Source of the DNA: Geminicoccaceae bacterium
GTDB taxonomy: Bacteria > Pseudomonadota > Alphaproteobacteria > Geminicoccales > Geminicoccaceae
Assembly: GCA_025054575.1 (NCBI GenBank)
Contig: JANWZN010000003.1
Location: forward strand, 1 to 60,559
Length of the DNA: 60,559 nt
Reading direction: 5' to 3'
A program made the position numbers and the translations under genes. This document shows, one piece after another, positions 7,504-19,046 of this stretch. Under the pieces are notes generated by a model, which was not told the origin of the DNA, made no database searches, and saw only the letters and a list, made by a program, of their open reading frames with translations. Each line of letters starts with the position of its first letter. Positions within the stretch are counted from its first letter, which is position 1.

Positions 7504-8454
7504 GTGGCGATCCATCTGGGGGCGATCAGCAACCAGCAGCCCTTCGTGTTCGAGGAACTGGAGCGGCGGGGCTTCGTCGTCCACAAAGTGTCCCAGGGCC
7601 GGAGCTGGCAGGACTGGGCGCGCGATCTGGCGCCCTACGCAGGCGAGATCCGCGGTCTCCTTTCCGGTGGCATGACCGGCCTGCCCAAGGGTCTGATCGA
7701 CGCCCTGCCGAAGCTCGAGATCTGCGCGATCAACGGGGTCGGCCTCGAGACCACCGATCTGCCGGCGGCCAAGGCGCGCGGCATCGTGGTGACGACGACA
7801 CCCGTGCTCTTCGACGACGTGGCCGATCTGGCGATCGCGCTCGGTATGGCCGCCTGTCGGCGGATCGCCGAGGCCGACCGTTACGTGCGCGCCGGCAAAT
7901 GGCTGCAGGGCCGCATGCCGCTCGGCCGCAGCTTCTGGGGCAAACGCTACGGGATCCTGGGGCTCGGACGGATCGGCCAGGCGCTCGCCCGGCGGCTCGA
8001 GGGGTTCGGCGGGACGATCGGCTATTACGATCCCCAGCCCAAGACCGGGCTTTCCTGGCGGGCCTGCGCCTCGGCCGTCGAGCTCGCCCGAGCGAGCGAC
8101 ATCCTCTTCCTCTGCGCCGCCGGCTCGCCCGGTGGCGGGGTGATCGTCGGCCGCGACCTGCTCGAGGCCCTCGGCCCTTGCGGCGTCTTCGTCAACATCG
8201 CCCGCGGCTGGCTCGTGGACGAGCCGGCGCTGGTCGAGCTCCTCGCGACCGGTGGGCTCGGGGCCGCCGGGCTCGACGTGTTCGCCGACGAGCCGACCGT
8301 GCCCGAGCGCCTTTTGGGCCTCGACAACGTGGTGCTCACCCCGCACATCGCGAGCTCGACCGAGGAGTGCATGCGGCGGATGGGCGAGTGCGTGCTCGCC
8401 AACCTCGTGACCTGGTTCAGCGAGGGTCGCGCCGTCACGCCCGTCGCCAACTGA
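7504..8454 (+). CDS. D-2-hydroxyacid dehydrogenase (NAD(P)-dependent)
   Basis: 316 residues with a GTG start at 7504 and a strong GGGAGGT 3 nt upstream. The Rossmann loop is GLGRIG (153-158). The catalytic Arg-Glu-His set is present: R234 in NIARGWLVDE, E263 in ADEP and H281 in LTPHIAS. It interconverts a 2-keto acid and a D-2-hydroxy acid; glyoxylate/hydroxypyruvate reductase-like or sugar-acid roles are typical. It starts a three-gene plus-strand run (this gene, an epimerase-type dehydrogenase 12 bp downstream, and an SDR), which suggests a shared function in sugar-acid oxidation. Confidence 0.9.
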   Translation: MAIHLGAISNQQPFVFEELERRGFVVHKVSQGRSWQDWARDLAPYAGEIRGLLSGGMTGLPKGLIDALPKLEICAINGVGLETTDLPAAKARGIVVTTTPVLFDDVADLAIALGMAACRRIAEADRYVRAGKWLQGRMPLGRSFWGKRYGILGLGRIGQALARRLEGFGGTIGYYDPQPKTGLSWRACASAVELARASDILFLCAAGSPGGGVIVGRDLLEALGPCGVFVNIARGWLVDEPALVELLATGGLGAAGLDVFADEPTVPERLLGLDNVVLTPHIASSTEECMRRMGECVLANLVTWFSEGRAVTPVAN

Positions 8455-8466
8455 GGGAGGCGTCGT

Positions 8467-9285
8467 TTGCCCAGGGTCGTGATCACCGGGGCCGCCGGCT
8501 CGATCGGCGGCAAGCTGCGTCGGCATTTCGAGAGCCTCGGTTGGCCGCTCGTGCTGCTCGATCGCGATTCGCGCGGCGACCCCGCGATCGTCGAGGCCGA
8601 CCTCTCGACCTGGAACGAGAGCTGGGCGGATCGCGTGGCCGGGGCCGATGCGCTCCTGCTCCTGGCCGGCATGGCCTATCCGCACGCGAGCTGGACCGAG
8701 GTGACGCGCGACAATCTCGACCTCGTCCTCAACTGCTTCGAGGCGGCGGTGCGCGGTCGCGTCCGTCGCGTGATCTTCGCGTCCTCCAACTGGGTGCTGG
8801 GCGGCTACCGCTTCAGCGACGAACGGCTCACGCCCGATCTCGCACCGCGGCCGGTCAACGCCTACGGCATGGCCAAGCTCGTGGGCGAGCGGATCGGCAA
8901 GTCCTTCGTCGACCGACACGGGCTCTCGGTGATCTGCTTCCGCATCGGCTACGCCCAACGCGAGCCGGGCAATCGCCCGGGCCCGCACATGAACTGGGGT
9001 CTCTGGGGTCAGGCGATGTGGCTCTCCGACCGCGATCTCTGCCAGGGCTTCGAGAAGGCCGTCACGGCGCCCGACACGCTCCGCTTCGCCGTCCTCAACC
9101 TGATGAGCGACAATCCCGGCATGCGTTGGGACCTCGAGGAGACCCGCCGGCTGATCGGCTACGTCCCGCAGGACGGTGCCGCCCCGGTCGTGACACCGGA
9201 GATCGAGGCCGAGGAGACGGTGAGTCGGCACGGCTGGGCCGCCATGGAGTCGATCCGCGATTTTCTGATGCGACGCCGTCGCTGA
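8467..9285 (+). CDS. Extended SDR, uronate-dehydrogenase-like
   Basis: 272 residues. The TTG start at 8467 is supported by GGGAGG 6 nt upstream (8455-8460). The N-terminal nucleotide-binding loop is GAAGSIG (8-14). The active site has S-S-N in FASSNWVLGGYR (about 105-115) and Y133-G-M-A-K137. The FASSN block and overall size recall NAD-dependent uronate dehydrogenases, which oxidise aldohexuronic acids to the lactone, rather than UDP-sugar epimerases (usually more than 300 residues). The SMP-30 lactonase and IlvD/Edd dehydratase just downstream fit a dehydrogenase-lactonase-dehydratase route. Substrate remains inferred. Confidence 0.8.
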   Translation: MPRVVITGAAGSIGGKLRRHFESLGWPLVLLDRDSRGDPAIVEADLSTWNESWADRVAGADALLLLAGMAYPHASWTEVTRDNLDLVLNCFEAAVRGRVRRVIFASSNWVLGGYRFSDERLTPDLAPRPVNAYGMAKLVGERIGKSFVDRHGLSVICFRIGYAQREPGNRPGPHMNWGLWGQAMWLSDRDLCQGFEKAVTAPDTLRFAVLNLMSDNPGMRWDLEETRRLIGYVPQDGAAPVVTPEIEAEETVSRHGWAAMESIRDFLMRRRR

Positions 9286-9349
9286 AGCTCGCCCCCTGAA
9301 CCGCGACCCGCGCGTCCGCGTAGAGGAGCACGGCCGAGCAGGAGCAGGT

Positions 9350-10081
9350 ATGATGAGCGGCAGGATCGTGATCGTGGGCGGCACGGGCGGGATCGGGGCG
9401 GCGCTGGCGCGCCGACTGCACGCGCGCGGCGCGCCTTTGCACCTGATCGCCCGCGACACGACCCGCCTGGCCGCGCTCGCGGGCGAGCTCGGCGCGAGCT
9501 TCGCCACCGCCGACGTGGCCGATGCCACAGCACTGCGCGCGGCGATCGAGGCGGCCGGGAGCCCGCTTTCGGGTCTCGCCTATGCGGTGGGCACCATCAC
9601 CTTGAAGCCACTCGCGCGCGTCTCGCCCGCGGACGCCGAACGGGATTTCCGGCTCAACGCGCTCGGTGCCCTGCTCGCCGTCCAGGCCGCCCTTCCCGCG
9701 CTGCGCGCCCATGGCGCCGGTGCTTCGATCATCCTTTTCTCCACCGTGGCGGTGGGGCGCGGCTTTCCGATGCACGTCTCCATCGCGATGGCGAAGGGTG
9801 CCGTCGAGGCGCTGGGCCGCGCCCTCGCGGCCGAGCTCGCGCCGGAGATCCGGGTCAACGTCGTGGCCCCCTCCTTGACCCGGACACCGCTTTCCGAGGG
9901 TCTTACGCGGAACGCCGCGATGGCGGAGGCGATCGCCCGGCAGCACCCCTTGCGCCGGCTCGGCGAGGCGGAGGATGCGGCGGCCATGGCCGCTTTCTTG
10001 CTCGGCCCCGAGGCCTCCTGGATCACGGGCCAGGTGATCGCCGTCGACGGCGGCCGCGGCACGCTCGAGCCGAAGCCCTGA
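9350..10081 (+). CDS. Short-chain dehydrogenase/reductase lacking the canonical catalytic Tyr
   Basis: 243 residues, ATG at 9350 with GGAG about 6 nt upstream; a second ATG follows at once. The N-terminal cofactor loop is GGTGGIG (10-16). The region that normally reads YxxxK is HVSIAMAK, so the lysine is kept but the position four residues before it is Ile, not Tyr. The C-terminal segment (RVNVVAPSLTRTPLSEG, then ITGQVIAVDGGRGTL) is ordinary for classical SDRs. I recognise this HxSIAxAK form as a recurring SDR variant, so it is probably a functional subgroup and not a broken gene, but the reaction is unknown. It ends 13 bp from the convergent lactonase gene. Confidence 0.82.
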   Translation: MMSGRIVIVGGTGGIGAALARRLHARGAPLHLIARDTTRLAALAGELGASFATADVADATALRAAIEAAGSPLSGLAYAVGTITLKPLARVSPADAERDFRLNALGALLAVQAALPALRAHGAGASIILFSTVAVGRGFPMHVSIAMAKGAVEALGRALAAELAPEIRVNVVAPSLTRTPLSEGLTRNAAMAEAIARQHPLRRLGEAEDAAAMAAFLLGPEASWITGQVIAVDGGRGTLEPKP

Positions 10082-10094
10082 ACGGTCTCGGGCA

Positions 10095-11027
10095 TTAGGG
10101 CACCTGCGCGCCGTTGACGTGCGTCCAGACCGCGTAGAGCGCGGTCGTGGCGCAGATGTAGAGCCGATTGCGCTTCTTGTCGCCGAAACAGAGATTGGCC
10201 GCCCGCTGCGGCAACAGGATCTTGCCGAGAAGTGCTCCGCACGGGTCGTAGCAGTGCACACCGTCGCCGGCGCTCGTCCACAAGCGCCCCTCGGTGTCCA
10301 CCCGAAAGCCGTCGTAGACCCCGACGTCGCAGGTCAGGAACACCTCGCCACCCGAGAGCCGTCCGTCCTCGCCCACCGTGAAGCGGCGGATGTGGCGCGG
10401 CCCCTCCGGATCGTGGCTCAAGCCCGTATCCGCCACGTAGAGGAAGCGCTCGTCGGGCGAGAAGGCGAGCCCGTTCGGCCGCTTCATGTCCCGGATCACG
10501 GGATCGAGGCGACCGCTTCGGGGATCGAAGCGGAACACCCAGCAGCCGCCATATTCCTGGGGCGCCTTGTGGCCCTCGAGGTCGGTGTCGATGCCGTAAG
10601 CCGGATCGGTGAACCAGATCGTGCCGTCGGACTTCACGACCACGTCGTTGGGCGAGTTGAGACGCTTGCCTTCCCAGCGGTCGGCCAAGATCGTGATCCT
10701 GCCGTCGTACTCAGTCCGCTCGACCCGCCGGTTCCCGTGGCTGCAGGACACCAGCCGGCCCTCGCGGTCGCGGGTGTGGCCGTTGGTGTAGCCGGCGGGC
10801 TGGCGGAACACCGAGACCGTCCCGCCGAGCCCCGACAGGTCCGGAACGAAGCGCAGGATGCGGTCGTTCGGGATGTCGGAGAAGAGAAGGAAATCGCCGT
10901 CGCGGAAATAGACCGGGCCCTCGGCCCAGGCCGCCCCTTCCCAGAGCTTCACCACCCGCGCGTTCATCGACGCGAGGCGCTTGAAGCGCCAGTCGTGCAC
11001 CTCGTACTCGGCGATCCGCTCGGCCAT
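10095..11027 (-). CDS. SMP-30/gluconolactonase family lactonase
   Basis: 310-residue six-bladed beta-propeller of the SMP-30/Gnl family, expected to hydrolyse sugar lactones. ATG at 11027 with GGGGAG upstream. Family landmarks: E36 in WAEGPVYF (metal ligand), the block LNSPNDVVVKSDGTIWFTDPAYG with the metal-binding Asn, and RPNGLAFSPDERFLYVADT with the Asp. The order and text of these blocks match bacterial gluconolactonases well. It sits between the uronate-dehydrogenase-like gene and the pentonate-type dehydratase gene, which are the steps before and after a lactonase in oxidative sugar degradation. Confidence 0.9.
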   Translation of the reverse strand: MAERIAEYEVHDWRFKRLASMNARVVKLWEGAAWAEGPVYFRDGDFLLFSDIPNDRILRFVPDLSGLGGTVSVFRQPAGYTNGHTRDREGRLVSCSHGNRRVERTEYDGRITILADRWEGKRLNSPNDVVVKSDGTIWFTDPAYGIDTDLEGHKAPQEYGGCWVFRFDPRSGRLDPVIRDMKRPNGLAFSPDERFLYVADTGLSHDPEGPRHIRRFTVGEDGRLSGGEVFLTCDVGVYDGFRVDTEGRLWTSAGDGVHCYDPCGALLGKILLPQRAANLCFGDKKRNRLYICATTALYAVWTHVNGAQVP

Positions 11028-11263
11028 ACCCGCTCCCCGCCTCCACGGCCGCGCCGGGTTAGCCCGGCCGGCCAGGCCCGACAAGGCGAACCGATCGAAG
11101 GGTACCAAGCGAGCCGGCACCGATCGGCGAGATCGCCGCCGGCTTCACGGCCGCGTCGGCCCGGCGCCACTTCCGATCCGCATCATTGGTTCTGACCCGC
11201 CGCACGGGCGGGCTACGCGCCGGCTCCGCTTCCCGGGAGCGAGGCGCACAGCTTGGATCGCGC

Positions 11264-11293
11264 TTGTCGACCGCGACCGCGCGTGCCTAACCT
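11264..11293 (+). promoter_or_regulatory. Candidate promoter of the IlvD/Edd dehydratase gene
   Basis: TTGTCG (11264-11269), 18-nt spacer, TAACCT (11288-11293), about 30 nt before the ATG. It lies in the 296-bp divergent gap between the lactonase and dehydratase genes; no other clear feature was seen in that gap. Confidence 0.45.
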
Positions 11294-11323
11294 GCGCGCC
11301 GCACGGCTCGCCGGGAGAGGGCG

Positions 11324-13048
<1,725 letters not shown>

Positions 13049-13192
13049 GCCGGCTGCCGTCCGCCGACCGCGCCTCGGCTGGCCCCGGCTCGGCGATCGG
13101 GGCGCTGGAGCAGGTGGCGAGATCGATCCTGGTCGGCCGCGACCGCCCCCGGTATAGCCGGTGAACGATCGAGCCAGCAGGGGAGCGCGCCC

Positions 13193-15943
13193 TTGGACGA
13201 GCCCAGGACACCCGCCCCGGCCGAGCCGGTCTGGCACGCGCTACCCACCGAAGACGTTCTCTCGGCGCTCGAGAGCCGGCCCGAGGGGCTGACCCAGGGC
13301 GAGGCGGAGGGTCGCCTCGCCCGTTTCGGCCTCAACCGGCTGCCCGAGCCGCCGCGCAAGGGCCCGCTCGCCCGCTTCCTCCTGCAGTTCCACAACCTGT
13401 TGATCTACGTCCTCTTGGTCGCCGCGCTGCTCTCGCTCCTCTTCGAGCACCCGGTCGATGCCGCGGTGATCGTGGGCGTGGTCTTGATCAACGCGATCGT
13501 CGGCTTCGTTCAGGAAGGAAAAGCCGAGGCCGCGCTCGAGGCGATCAAGGGCATGATCGACCCCAAGGCCTCCGTGCTGCGCGAAGGCCGTCGGCTCACC
13601 GTCCCGGCCGAGCGCGTGGTGCCGGGCGACATCGTGCTCTTGGAAGCGGGCGATCGCGTGCCCGCCGATCTGCGCCTGTTGCGCGCCAAGGGGCTCAAGA
13701 TCGACGAGGCGATCCTGACCGGCGAATCGGTCCCGGTCGACAAGAGCCCGGAGCCGGTCGCCGCCACGGCCGCGCTGGGCGATCGGCCCTGTATAGCCTT
13801 CTCGGGCACCTTCGTGGTCGCCGGCCAGGGCGCGGGCGTGGTCGTTGCGACGGGTGCGGAGAGCGAGCTCGGCAAGATCGGCACCTTGCTCGGCCGGGTC
13901 GAGCAGCTGCAAACTCCTCTCCTTCGGCAGATGGCGGGCTTCGCACGCACGCTCACGGTCGTGATCCTGGCCGTCTCGCTCGCAGCCTTCCTCTTCGCCT
14001 GGCTGGTCCAGAGCTACCCGCTCGATCTCTCCTTCATGGCCGTGGTGGGCCTCGCCGTCGCGGCGATCCCCGAAGGTCTGCCCGCGGTCATGACGATCAC
14101 GCTCGCGATCGGCGTGCAGCGCATGGCGCAGCGCCACGCCATCGTCCGCCGCCTGCCGGCGGTCGAGACGCTGGGCTCGGTCTCGGTGATCTGCTCGGAC
14201 AAGACGGGCACGCTCACCCGCAACGAGATGACCGTGCAGACGATCCGCACCGCGGCGGCAGCGGTGCGCGTCTCCGGCAGCGGCTACGCTCCGGAAGGCG
14301 AATTCGCGCGCGACGGAGAGCGCATCGATCCGCTCGCCGATCCGGTGCTCGAGGAGCTCATCGAGGCCGGGCTCTTGTGCAACGACGCCGACATCCGCCG
14401 CGGCGAGAAAGGTTGGCTCGTCGACGGCGACCCCATGGAAGGTGCGCTCGTCGCCCTCGCGATGAAGGCCGGGCTCGACCCCGCGAGCTTCCGCAAAGAC
14501 ATGGCACGGGTCGACGAGATCCCCTTCGACAGCCGCCACCGCTTCATGGCGACGCTGCACGCGGCGCCGGACGGCGAGCGCTTCGTGATCGTCAAGGGTG
14601 CGCCCGAGCGGATCCTCGAGATGTGCCGCGCCGAGCGCGACGCCCGAGGCGAGCGCCCGCTCGATGCCGACTTCTGGCACGCGGCCGCCGAAGAGCTCGC
14701 CGGCCACGGGCAGCGCGTGCTCGCCATCGCGACCGCCGAACCGCCACGGGAGAGCGCGCCGATCGCGGCCCACCACATCGAGGGCCGTTGCGTGATGTTG
14801 GGCCTCGTCGGGCTGATCGACCCGCCGCGCGAGGAGGCGATCGCCGCCGTCGCCCAGTGCCACACGGCCGGGATCCGGGTGGTCATGATCACGGGCGACC
14901 ACGCCGTCACCGCCAAGGAGATCGCCCGCCAGCTCGGCATCGCCCGCGAGCCTCGGGTGCTCACCGGCAACGAGCTCGACGCGCTCGATACCGAGGGGTT
15001 CCGGCGCGCCGCCCGCGAGGTCCACGTCTTCGCCCGCACCACCCCCGAGCACAAATTGCGCCTGGTCGAGGCGCTGCAGGCCGACGGGCTGATCGTCGCG
15101 ATGACGGGCGACGGGGTCAACGACGCGCCGGCCCTCAAACGCGCCGATGTCGGCGTGGCCATGGGCATCAAGGGCACCGAGGCGGCGAAGGAGGCCGCGC
15201 AGATGGTGCTCGCCGACGACAATTTCGCCTCGATCGTAGCGGCAGTGCGCGAGGGCCGGACGGTCTACGACAATCTCATGAAGGTCATCGGCTGGACCTT
15301 GCCCACCAATGGCGGCGAGGCCTTCACCATCCTGGCGGCTCTGGCTCTCGGACTCGCGCTCCCGGTGACCCCGGTCCAGATCCTGTGGATCAACATGATC
15401 ACGGCCGTGGCGCTCGGCCTCACCCTCGCCTTCGAGCCGACCGAGCCCGGTACCATGCGGCGGCCGCCGCGGCGGCCCGATCAGCCGATCTTGTCGGGCG
15501 AGCTCGCCTGGCGCATAGTCTTCGTCTCGTTCCTGTTCGTTTGCGGCGCCTTTGGTATCTACAGCTGGGCCAAAGGCAACGGAGCTTCGGTCGAAGAAGC
15601 GCGCACCCTCGTCGTGAACACGATCGTGGCCATGGAAATCTTCTATCTCTTCTCGGTGCGCTACCTGCACGGCACCTCACTGACGCTCCAAGGCGCGATC
15701 GGCACGCCGGCCGTATTGATCGGCGTTAGCGCGACTGTGCTCGCGCAACTCGCTTTTACCTATCTGCCCTGGATGCAGACACTCTTCGAGACCGGCCCGG
15801 TCGATCTGCGCGAAGGCGCTGCGGTGATCGGGATCGGCGTCGCGCTCTTTGCGATCTGCGAGCTCGAGAAGAGGATCCGCGCGCGGATCGTTCAGCACCC
15901 CGACCGACCCGTCGGCCTGGTCAGGAGCGACACTCGTCCGTAA
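13193..15943 (+). CDS. P2-type cation-transporting ATPase
   Basis: 916-residue P-type ATPase. TTG start at 13193 with AGGGGAG about 8 nt upstream. Actuator domain TGES at 177-180; M4 motif [18 protein letters not shown] (about 290-307); phosphorylation site D336 in [13 protein letters not shown]; nucleotide-binding [12 protein letters not shown]; hinge [19 protein letters not shown]5/M6 region LPTNGGEAF and [18 protein letters not shown] in M4 places it in the P2 group (Ca2+, or Na+/K+-like) rather than heavy-metal P1B pumps, and there is no N-terminal metal-binding domain. The ion is not certain; calcium or a monovalent cation are the usual annotations. Confidence 0.93.
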   Translation: MDEPRTPAPAEPVWHALPTEDVLSALESRPEGLTQGEAEGRLARFGLNRLPEPPRKGPLARFLLQFHNLLIYVLLVAALLSLLFEHPVDAAVIVGVVLINAIVGFVQEGKAEAALEAIKGMIDPKASVLREGRRLTVPAERVVPGDIVLLEAGDRVPADLRLLRAKGLKIDEAILTGESVPVDKSPEPVAATAALGDRPCIAFSGTFVVAGQGAGVVVATGAESELGKIGTLLGRVEQLQTPLLRQMAGFARTLTVVILAVSLAAFLFAWLVQSYPLDLSFMAVVGLAVAAIPEGLPAVMTITLAIGVQRMAQRHAIVRRLPAVETLGSVSVICSDKTGTLTRNEMTVQTIRTAAAAVRVSGSGYAPEGEFARDGERIDPLADPVLEELIEAGLLCNDADIRRGEKGWLVDGDPMEGALVALAMKAGLDPASFRKDMARVDEIPFDSRHRFMATLHAAPDGERFVIVKGAPERILEMCRAERDARGERPLDADFWHAAAEELAGHGQRVLAIATAEPPRESAPIAAHHIEGRCVMLGLVGLIDPPREEAIAAVAQCHTAGIRVVMITGDHAVTAKEIARQLGIAREPRVLTGNELDALDTEGFRRAAREVHVFARTTPEHKLRLVEALQADGLIVAMTGDGVNDAPALKRADVGVAMGIKGTEAAKEAAQMVLADDNFASIVAAVREGRTVYDNLMKVIGWTLPTNGGEAFTILAALALGLALPVTPVQILWINMITAVALGLTLAFEPTEPGTMRRPPRRPDQPILSGELAWRIVFVSFLFVCGAFGIYSWAKGNGASVEEARTLVVNTIVAMEIFYLFSVRYLHGTSLTLQGAIGTPAVLIGVSATVLAQLAFTYLPWMQTLFETGPVDLREGAAVIGIGVALFAICELEKRIRARIVQHPDRPVGLVRSDTRP

Positions 15944-15980
15944 ACCCGTCGAGTCCCTCGCCGTTCGGAACTCTACCGCC

Positions 15981-16325
15981 ATGCCCTCCCGGACCAACCC
16001 GCTCAAGCTCAATCCGTTGCAGCTCAAGACCTTGGCTCTGTTGCAGGCACTCGCGAAGGAACCGGCCTTCGCCGACCCGCCCGACAGCGAGGGCACGGTG
16101 CGCATCCGGGCGCTGCCGAACGCCCATGGCGACCATTTCCACATCGGCCGGGCCGTGGTGCTCGCGAGAGACGCCACCGGGCTTTCCAACCCCAACGTCT
16201 ACAACGTCTTGGCGCGCAAGGGCTTGATCCTAGCGGGGCCGGCCGGCGAGCCGATCTTGACGGCCGCGGGCCTGGCCTACGAGACCGGGATCGCGGAGCA
16301 GATCTTGCACGCCTCCCCGCACTGA
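15981..16325 (+). CDS. Small conserved hypothetical protein
   Basis: 114 residues from the ATG at 15981, 37 bp after the ATPase stop. The protein begins with a helix-rich stretch (LKLNPLQLKTLALLQALA), then has a histidine cluster (NAHGDHFHIGRAVVLARDATGL) and a basic VYNVLARKGLI segment, ending TAAGLAYETGIAEQIL. I recognise a similar layout in other alphaproteobacterial hypothetical proteins. The helix-loop-helix followed by a strand-like region could be a small winged-helix fold, but no function can be assigned. No membrane segment or signal peptide. Same strand as the ATPase and possibly read through from it. Confidence 0.72.
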   Translation: MPSRTNPLKLNPLQLKTLALLQALAKEPAFADPPDSEGTVRIRALPNAHGDHFHIGRAVVLARDATGLSNPNVYNVLARKGLILAGPAGEPILTAAGLAYETGIAEQILHASPH

Positions 16326-16370
16326 TCGCGGCCGGCGGGCGCTCCTGCCACCATCACCGGCTGCGCCGTC

Positions 16371-16399
16371 TTGGTCCGATCACGCGAGAGGGCTACCGT
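16371..16399 (+). promoter_or_regulatory. Candidate promoter of the maoC-pta/ackA/fabI operon
   Basis: TTGGTC (16371-16376), 17-nt spacer, TACCGT (16394-16399), about 35 nt before the GTG start. Prediction by eye; it is a weaker match to the TAnCCT form seen elsewhere in the window. Confidence 0.35.
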
Positions 16400-16434
16400 C
16401 GGGGTCGTGGGCAGTAGCCGGGAGCGCGCCTTCG

Positions 16435-17838
16435 GTGGCGGACACGATCGAGAACCGGACCTTCGCGGAGATCGCGATCGGCGAGAGCGCGAGCCTCGAG
16501 AAGGCGATCACGCGCGAGGACATCGAGCTCTACGCCGTGGTCTCGGGCGATGCCAACCCGACCCACCTCGACGAGGAGTTCGCCGCCCGGAGCCCGTTCA
16601 AAGGCGTGGTGGCGCACGGCATGCTCACTGCCGGGCTGATCTCCAATCTCCTCGGCAACAAGCTGCCCGGTGCGGGCACGATCTATCTCGGCCAGGATCT
16701 CCGCTTCCATCGTCCCGTACGAGCGGGCGACGTCGTCACCGTGACGGTCACGGCCAAGGAGAAACGACCGGAAAAGCGGATCGTCGTCTTCGATTGCCGC
16801 TGCACCAACCAGCGCGGCGAGGTGGTGCTCACCGGGACGGCGGAGGTCATCGCACCCGCGGAGAAGGTGCGCGCCCCGGCACCCGCCCTGCCGGAAGTGA
16901 GCGTGCGACGGCACGAGAAATACGAGCGGCTGATCGAGCGGACCGAGGGCATCCCGGCGATCCCTTGCGCGGTCGCCCACCCTTGCGAGAAGAGCGCCCT
17001 CGAAGGCGCGCTCTTGGCGGCCGAGCGCGGCATCATCGTGCCGATCCTGGTGGCCCCGCTCGCCAAACTGCGGCGGATCGCCGAGGAGGCCGGCCGCTCG
17101 CTCGACGGCATCGAGCTCGTCGACGTGCCGCACAGCCACGCCGCCGCCGCCAAGGCGGTCGAGCTCGTGCGCGCCGGCAAGGCCCAACTCGTGATGAAGG
17201 GCTCGCTGCACACCGACGAGCTCATGGCCGAGGTCGTGGCGCGCGAGACGGGGCTGCGCACCGAGCGGCGGATCAGCCACGTCTTCATCATGGACGTGCC
17301 GACATATCCCGAGCCGCTCTTCATCACCGATGCGGCCATCAACATCTTCCCCGACCTCGAGACCAAGCGCGACATCGTGCAAAACGCGATCGACCTGCAC
17401 ATCGGCCTCGGTCTCGGCGAGCCGCGGGTGGCGATCCTCTCCGCGGTCGAGACTGTGACACCCAAGATCCCGGGCACTATCGAGGCCGCGGCCTTGTGCA
17501 AGATGGCCGAGCGCGGCCAGATCACGGGCGGGCTGCTCGACGGTCCCTTGGCGCTCGACAACGCGATCAGCGTCCAGGCGGCGGAGATGAAGGGCATCCG
17601 CTCGGCCGTGGCGGGGCGGGCGCAGATCCTCGTGGTACCCGACCTCGAGGCCGGTAACATGCTGGCCAAGAACCTCTCCTTCCTGGCCGGTGCCGACGCG
17701 GCGGGGGTCGTCCTCGGGGCGCGCGTGCCGATCATCCTCACGAGCCGTGCCGACAGCGTGCGCACGCGGCTCGCCTCGGCCGCGGTCGCGGCCCTCTACG
17801 CGCACGCCAAGATGACCGGCAAACCGGCGGCGGAGTGA
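16435..17838 (+). CDS. pta: MaoC-like hydratase / phosphate acyltransferase fusion
   Basis: 467 residues, GTG start. Residues about 1-145 are a MaoC/R-specific enoyl-CoA hydratase hot-dog domain (YAVVSGDANPTHLD and FKGVVAHGMLTAGLI carry the D/H active-site pattern). Residues about 155-467 are a phosphate acetyl/butyryltransferase domain (VMKGSLHTDELM, ISHVFIMDVPTYPEPLFITDAAIN, and the C-terminal LVVPDLEAGNMLAKNLSFLAGA). This fusion is annotated in many alphaproteobacteria as bifunctional enoyl-CoA hydratase/phosphate acetyltransferase. It would convert an acyl-CoA to the acyl phosphate for the next gene product. The stop overlaps the acetate kinase start (GTGA), so the two are translationally coupled. 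Confidence 0.93.
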   Translation: MADTIENRTFAEIAIGESASLEKAITREDIELYAVVSGDANPTHLDEEFAARSPFKGVVAHGMLTAGLISNLLGNKLPGAGTIYLGQDLRFHRPVRAGDVVTVTVTAKEKRPEKRIVVFDCRCTNQRGEVVLTGTAEVIAPAEKVRAPAPALPEVSVRRHEKYERLIERTEGIPAIPCAVAHPCEKSALEGALLAAERGIIVPILVAPLAKLRRIAEEAGRSLDGIELVDVPHSHAAAAKAVELVRAGKAQLVMKGSLHTDELMAEVVARETGLRTERRISHVFIMDVPTYPEPLFITDAAINIFPDLETKRDIVQNAIDLHIGLGLGEPRVAILSAVETVTPKIPGTIEAAALCKMAERGQITGGLLDGPLALDNAISVQAAEMKGIRSAVAGRAQILVVPDLEAGNMLAKNLSFLAGADAAGVVLGARVPIILTSRADSVRTRLASAAVAALYAHAKMTGKPAAE

Positions 17839-19046
17839 GCGGCTTGGCCGAGACCATCCTCGTCCTCAACGCCGGCAGCTCCTCGATCAAGTTCGAGCTG
17901 TTCGACATCGGCCCCGAGGACCGGCTCGCGAGCCGCTTTTCCGGCCAGATCGAGGGGATCGGGGTGCGGCCGAGGCTGGTCGCGGCGAGCCGCTCGGGCG
18001 AGCGGCTGGTCGACCGCACCCTTGCGCTCGAGAATGCGGCGGATGTCGAGACGGCGATGACGGTGGTCGAGACCTGGCTCGGCGAGACGCTGGACGCCGC
18101 GCCGATCGCGGTGGGCCACCGGGTCGTGCACGGCGGCCCGGTCCACGCCGCCCCGGTGGTCGTCGACGAGCGCGTGCTCGCCACGCTCGAGACCTTCGTT
18201 CCGCTCGCCCCTCTCCATCAGCCCAACAATCTGGCGCCGATTCGCTCGCTCTTTCGCCGCCGCCCCGAGCTCCTCCAGATCGCCTGCTTCGACACCGCCT
18301 TCCATCGCGGCCATCCCGAACTGGCCGATCGCTTCGCGATCCCGGAGGCGCTCTGGGAGGAAGGGATCCGCCGCTACGGTTTCCACGGACTGTCTTACGA
18401 GTACATCGCGGCAAAGCTGCCCGAGATCGCCCCGGAGCTCGCGCCCGGCAAGGTGATCGTCGCGCATCTCGGCTCCGGCTGCTCGATGTGCGCGCTGCGC
18501 GCCGGCCGGAGTGTGGAGAGCACGATGGGCTTCACCGCGCTCGACGGGCTGCCGATGGGCACGCGGCCGGGCCAGCTCGACGCCGGCGTCGTGCTCCATC
18601 TCTTGACCGCCAAGGCCATGGCCCCCGTTGCGCTGCAGCACTTTCTCTATCACGAGTGCGGGCTCAAGGGCCTTTCGGGCATCTCGAACGACGTTCGCGT
18701 GCTGCTCGCGAGTGCCGATCCGCGGGCCAAGCGAGCGCTCGACTTCTTCACCTACAAGATCGCCCAGATGACCGGCTGGCTGGCGGCCGCGCTCGAGGGC
18801 CTCGACGGCTTCGTCTTCACCGCCGGGATCGGCGAGAACTCGGCCACCATCCGCGAGGCCGTGGCGCACCGCCTGGCCTGGCTCGGCGTGAAGCTCGACC
18901 CGCACGCCAACGCCGTGCACGGTCCGCTGATCTCGGCGCCCGAATCGCGGATCCGGGTCTACGTCGTCCCCACCGACGAGGAGCTCATGATCGCCCGCCA
19001 CACGCTCGCACTCCTGCGTCGGCGGCCGACGGGAGAGCCCGCATGA
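17835..19046 (+). CDS. ackA: Acetate/propionate kinase
   Basis: 403 residues, the normal length. The N-terminal signature ILVLNAGSSSIKFELFD and the later GYRFHGLSYEY-type block (RRYGFHGLSYEYIAAKL) and VFTAGIGENSATIREAV identify the acetokinase family. It makes ATP and a carboxylate from an acyl phosphate. GTG start at 17835 overlaps the previous stop by 4 nt; a TTG at 17844 is an alternative. Its own stop overlaps the fabI start (ATGA). With the upstream MaoC-Pta fusion this forms an acyl-CoA to acid plus ATP route, or, in reverse, acid activation. Confidence 0.93.
   Translation: MSGLAETILVLNAGSSSIKFELFDIGPEDRLASRFSGQIEGIGVRPRLVAASRSGERLVDRTLALENAADVETAMTVVETWLGETLDAAPIAVGHRVVHGGPVHAAPVVVDERVLATLETFVPLAPLHQPNNLAPIRSLFRRRPELLQIACFDTAFHRGHPELADRFAIPEALWEEGIRRYGFHGLSYEYIAAKLPEIAPELAPGKVIVAHLGSGCSMCALRAGRSVESTMGFTALDGLPMGTRPGQLDAGVVLHLLTAKAMAPVALQHFLYHECGLKGLSGISNDVRVLLASADPRAKRALDFFTYKIAQMTGWLAAALEGLDGFVFTAGIGENSATIREAVAHRLAWLGVKLDPHANAVHGPLISAPESRIRVYVVPTDEELMIARHTLALLRRRPTGEPA

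Noticed and set aside
13241-15670. 800-codon open frame opposite the P-type ATPase
   Set aside because: No recognisable domain; Arg/Asp/Gly-rich composition typical of antisense frames, while the plus-strand frame has every P-type ATPase motif.
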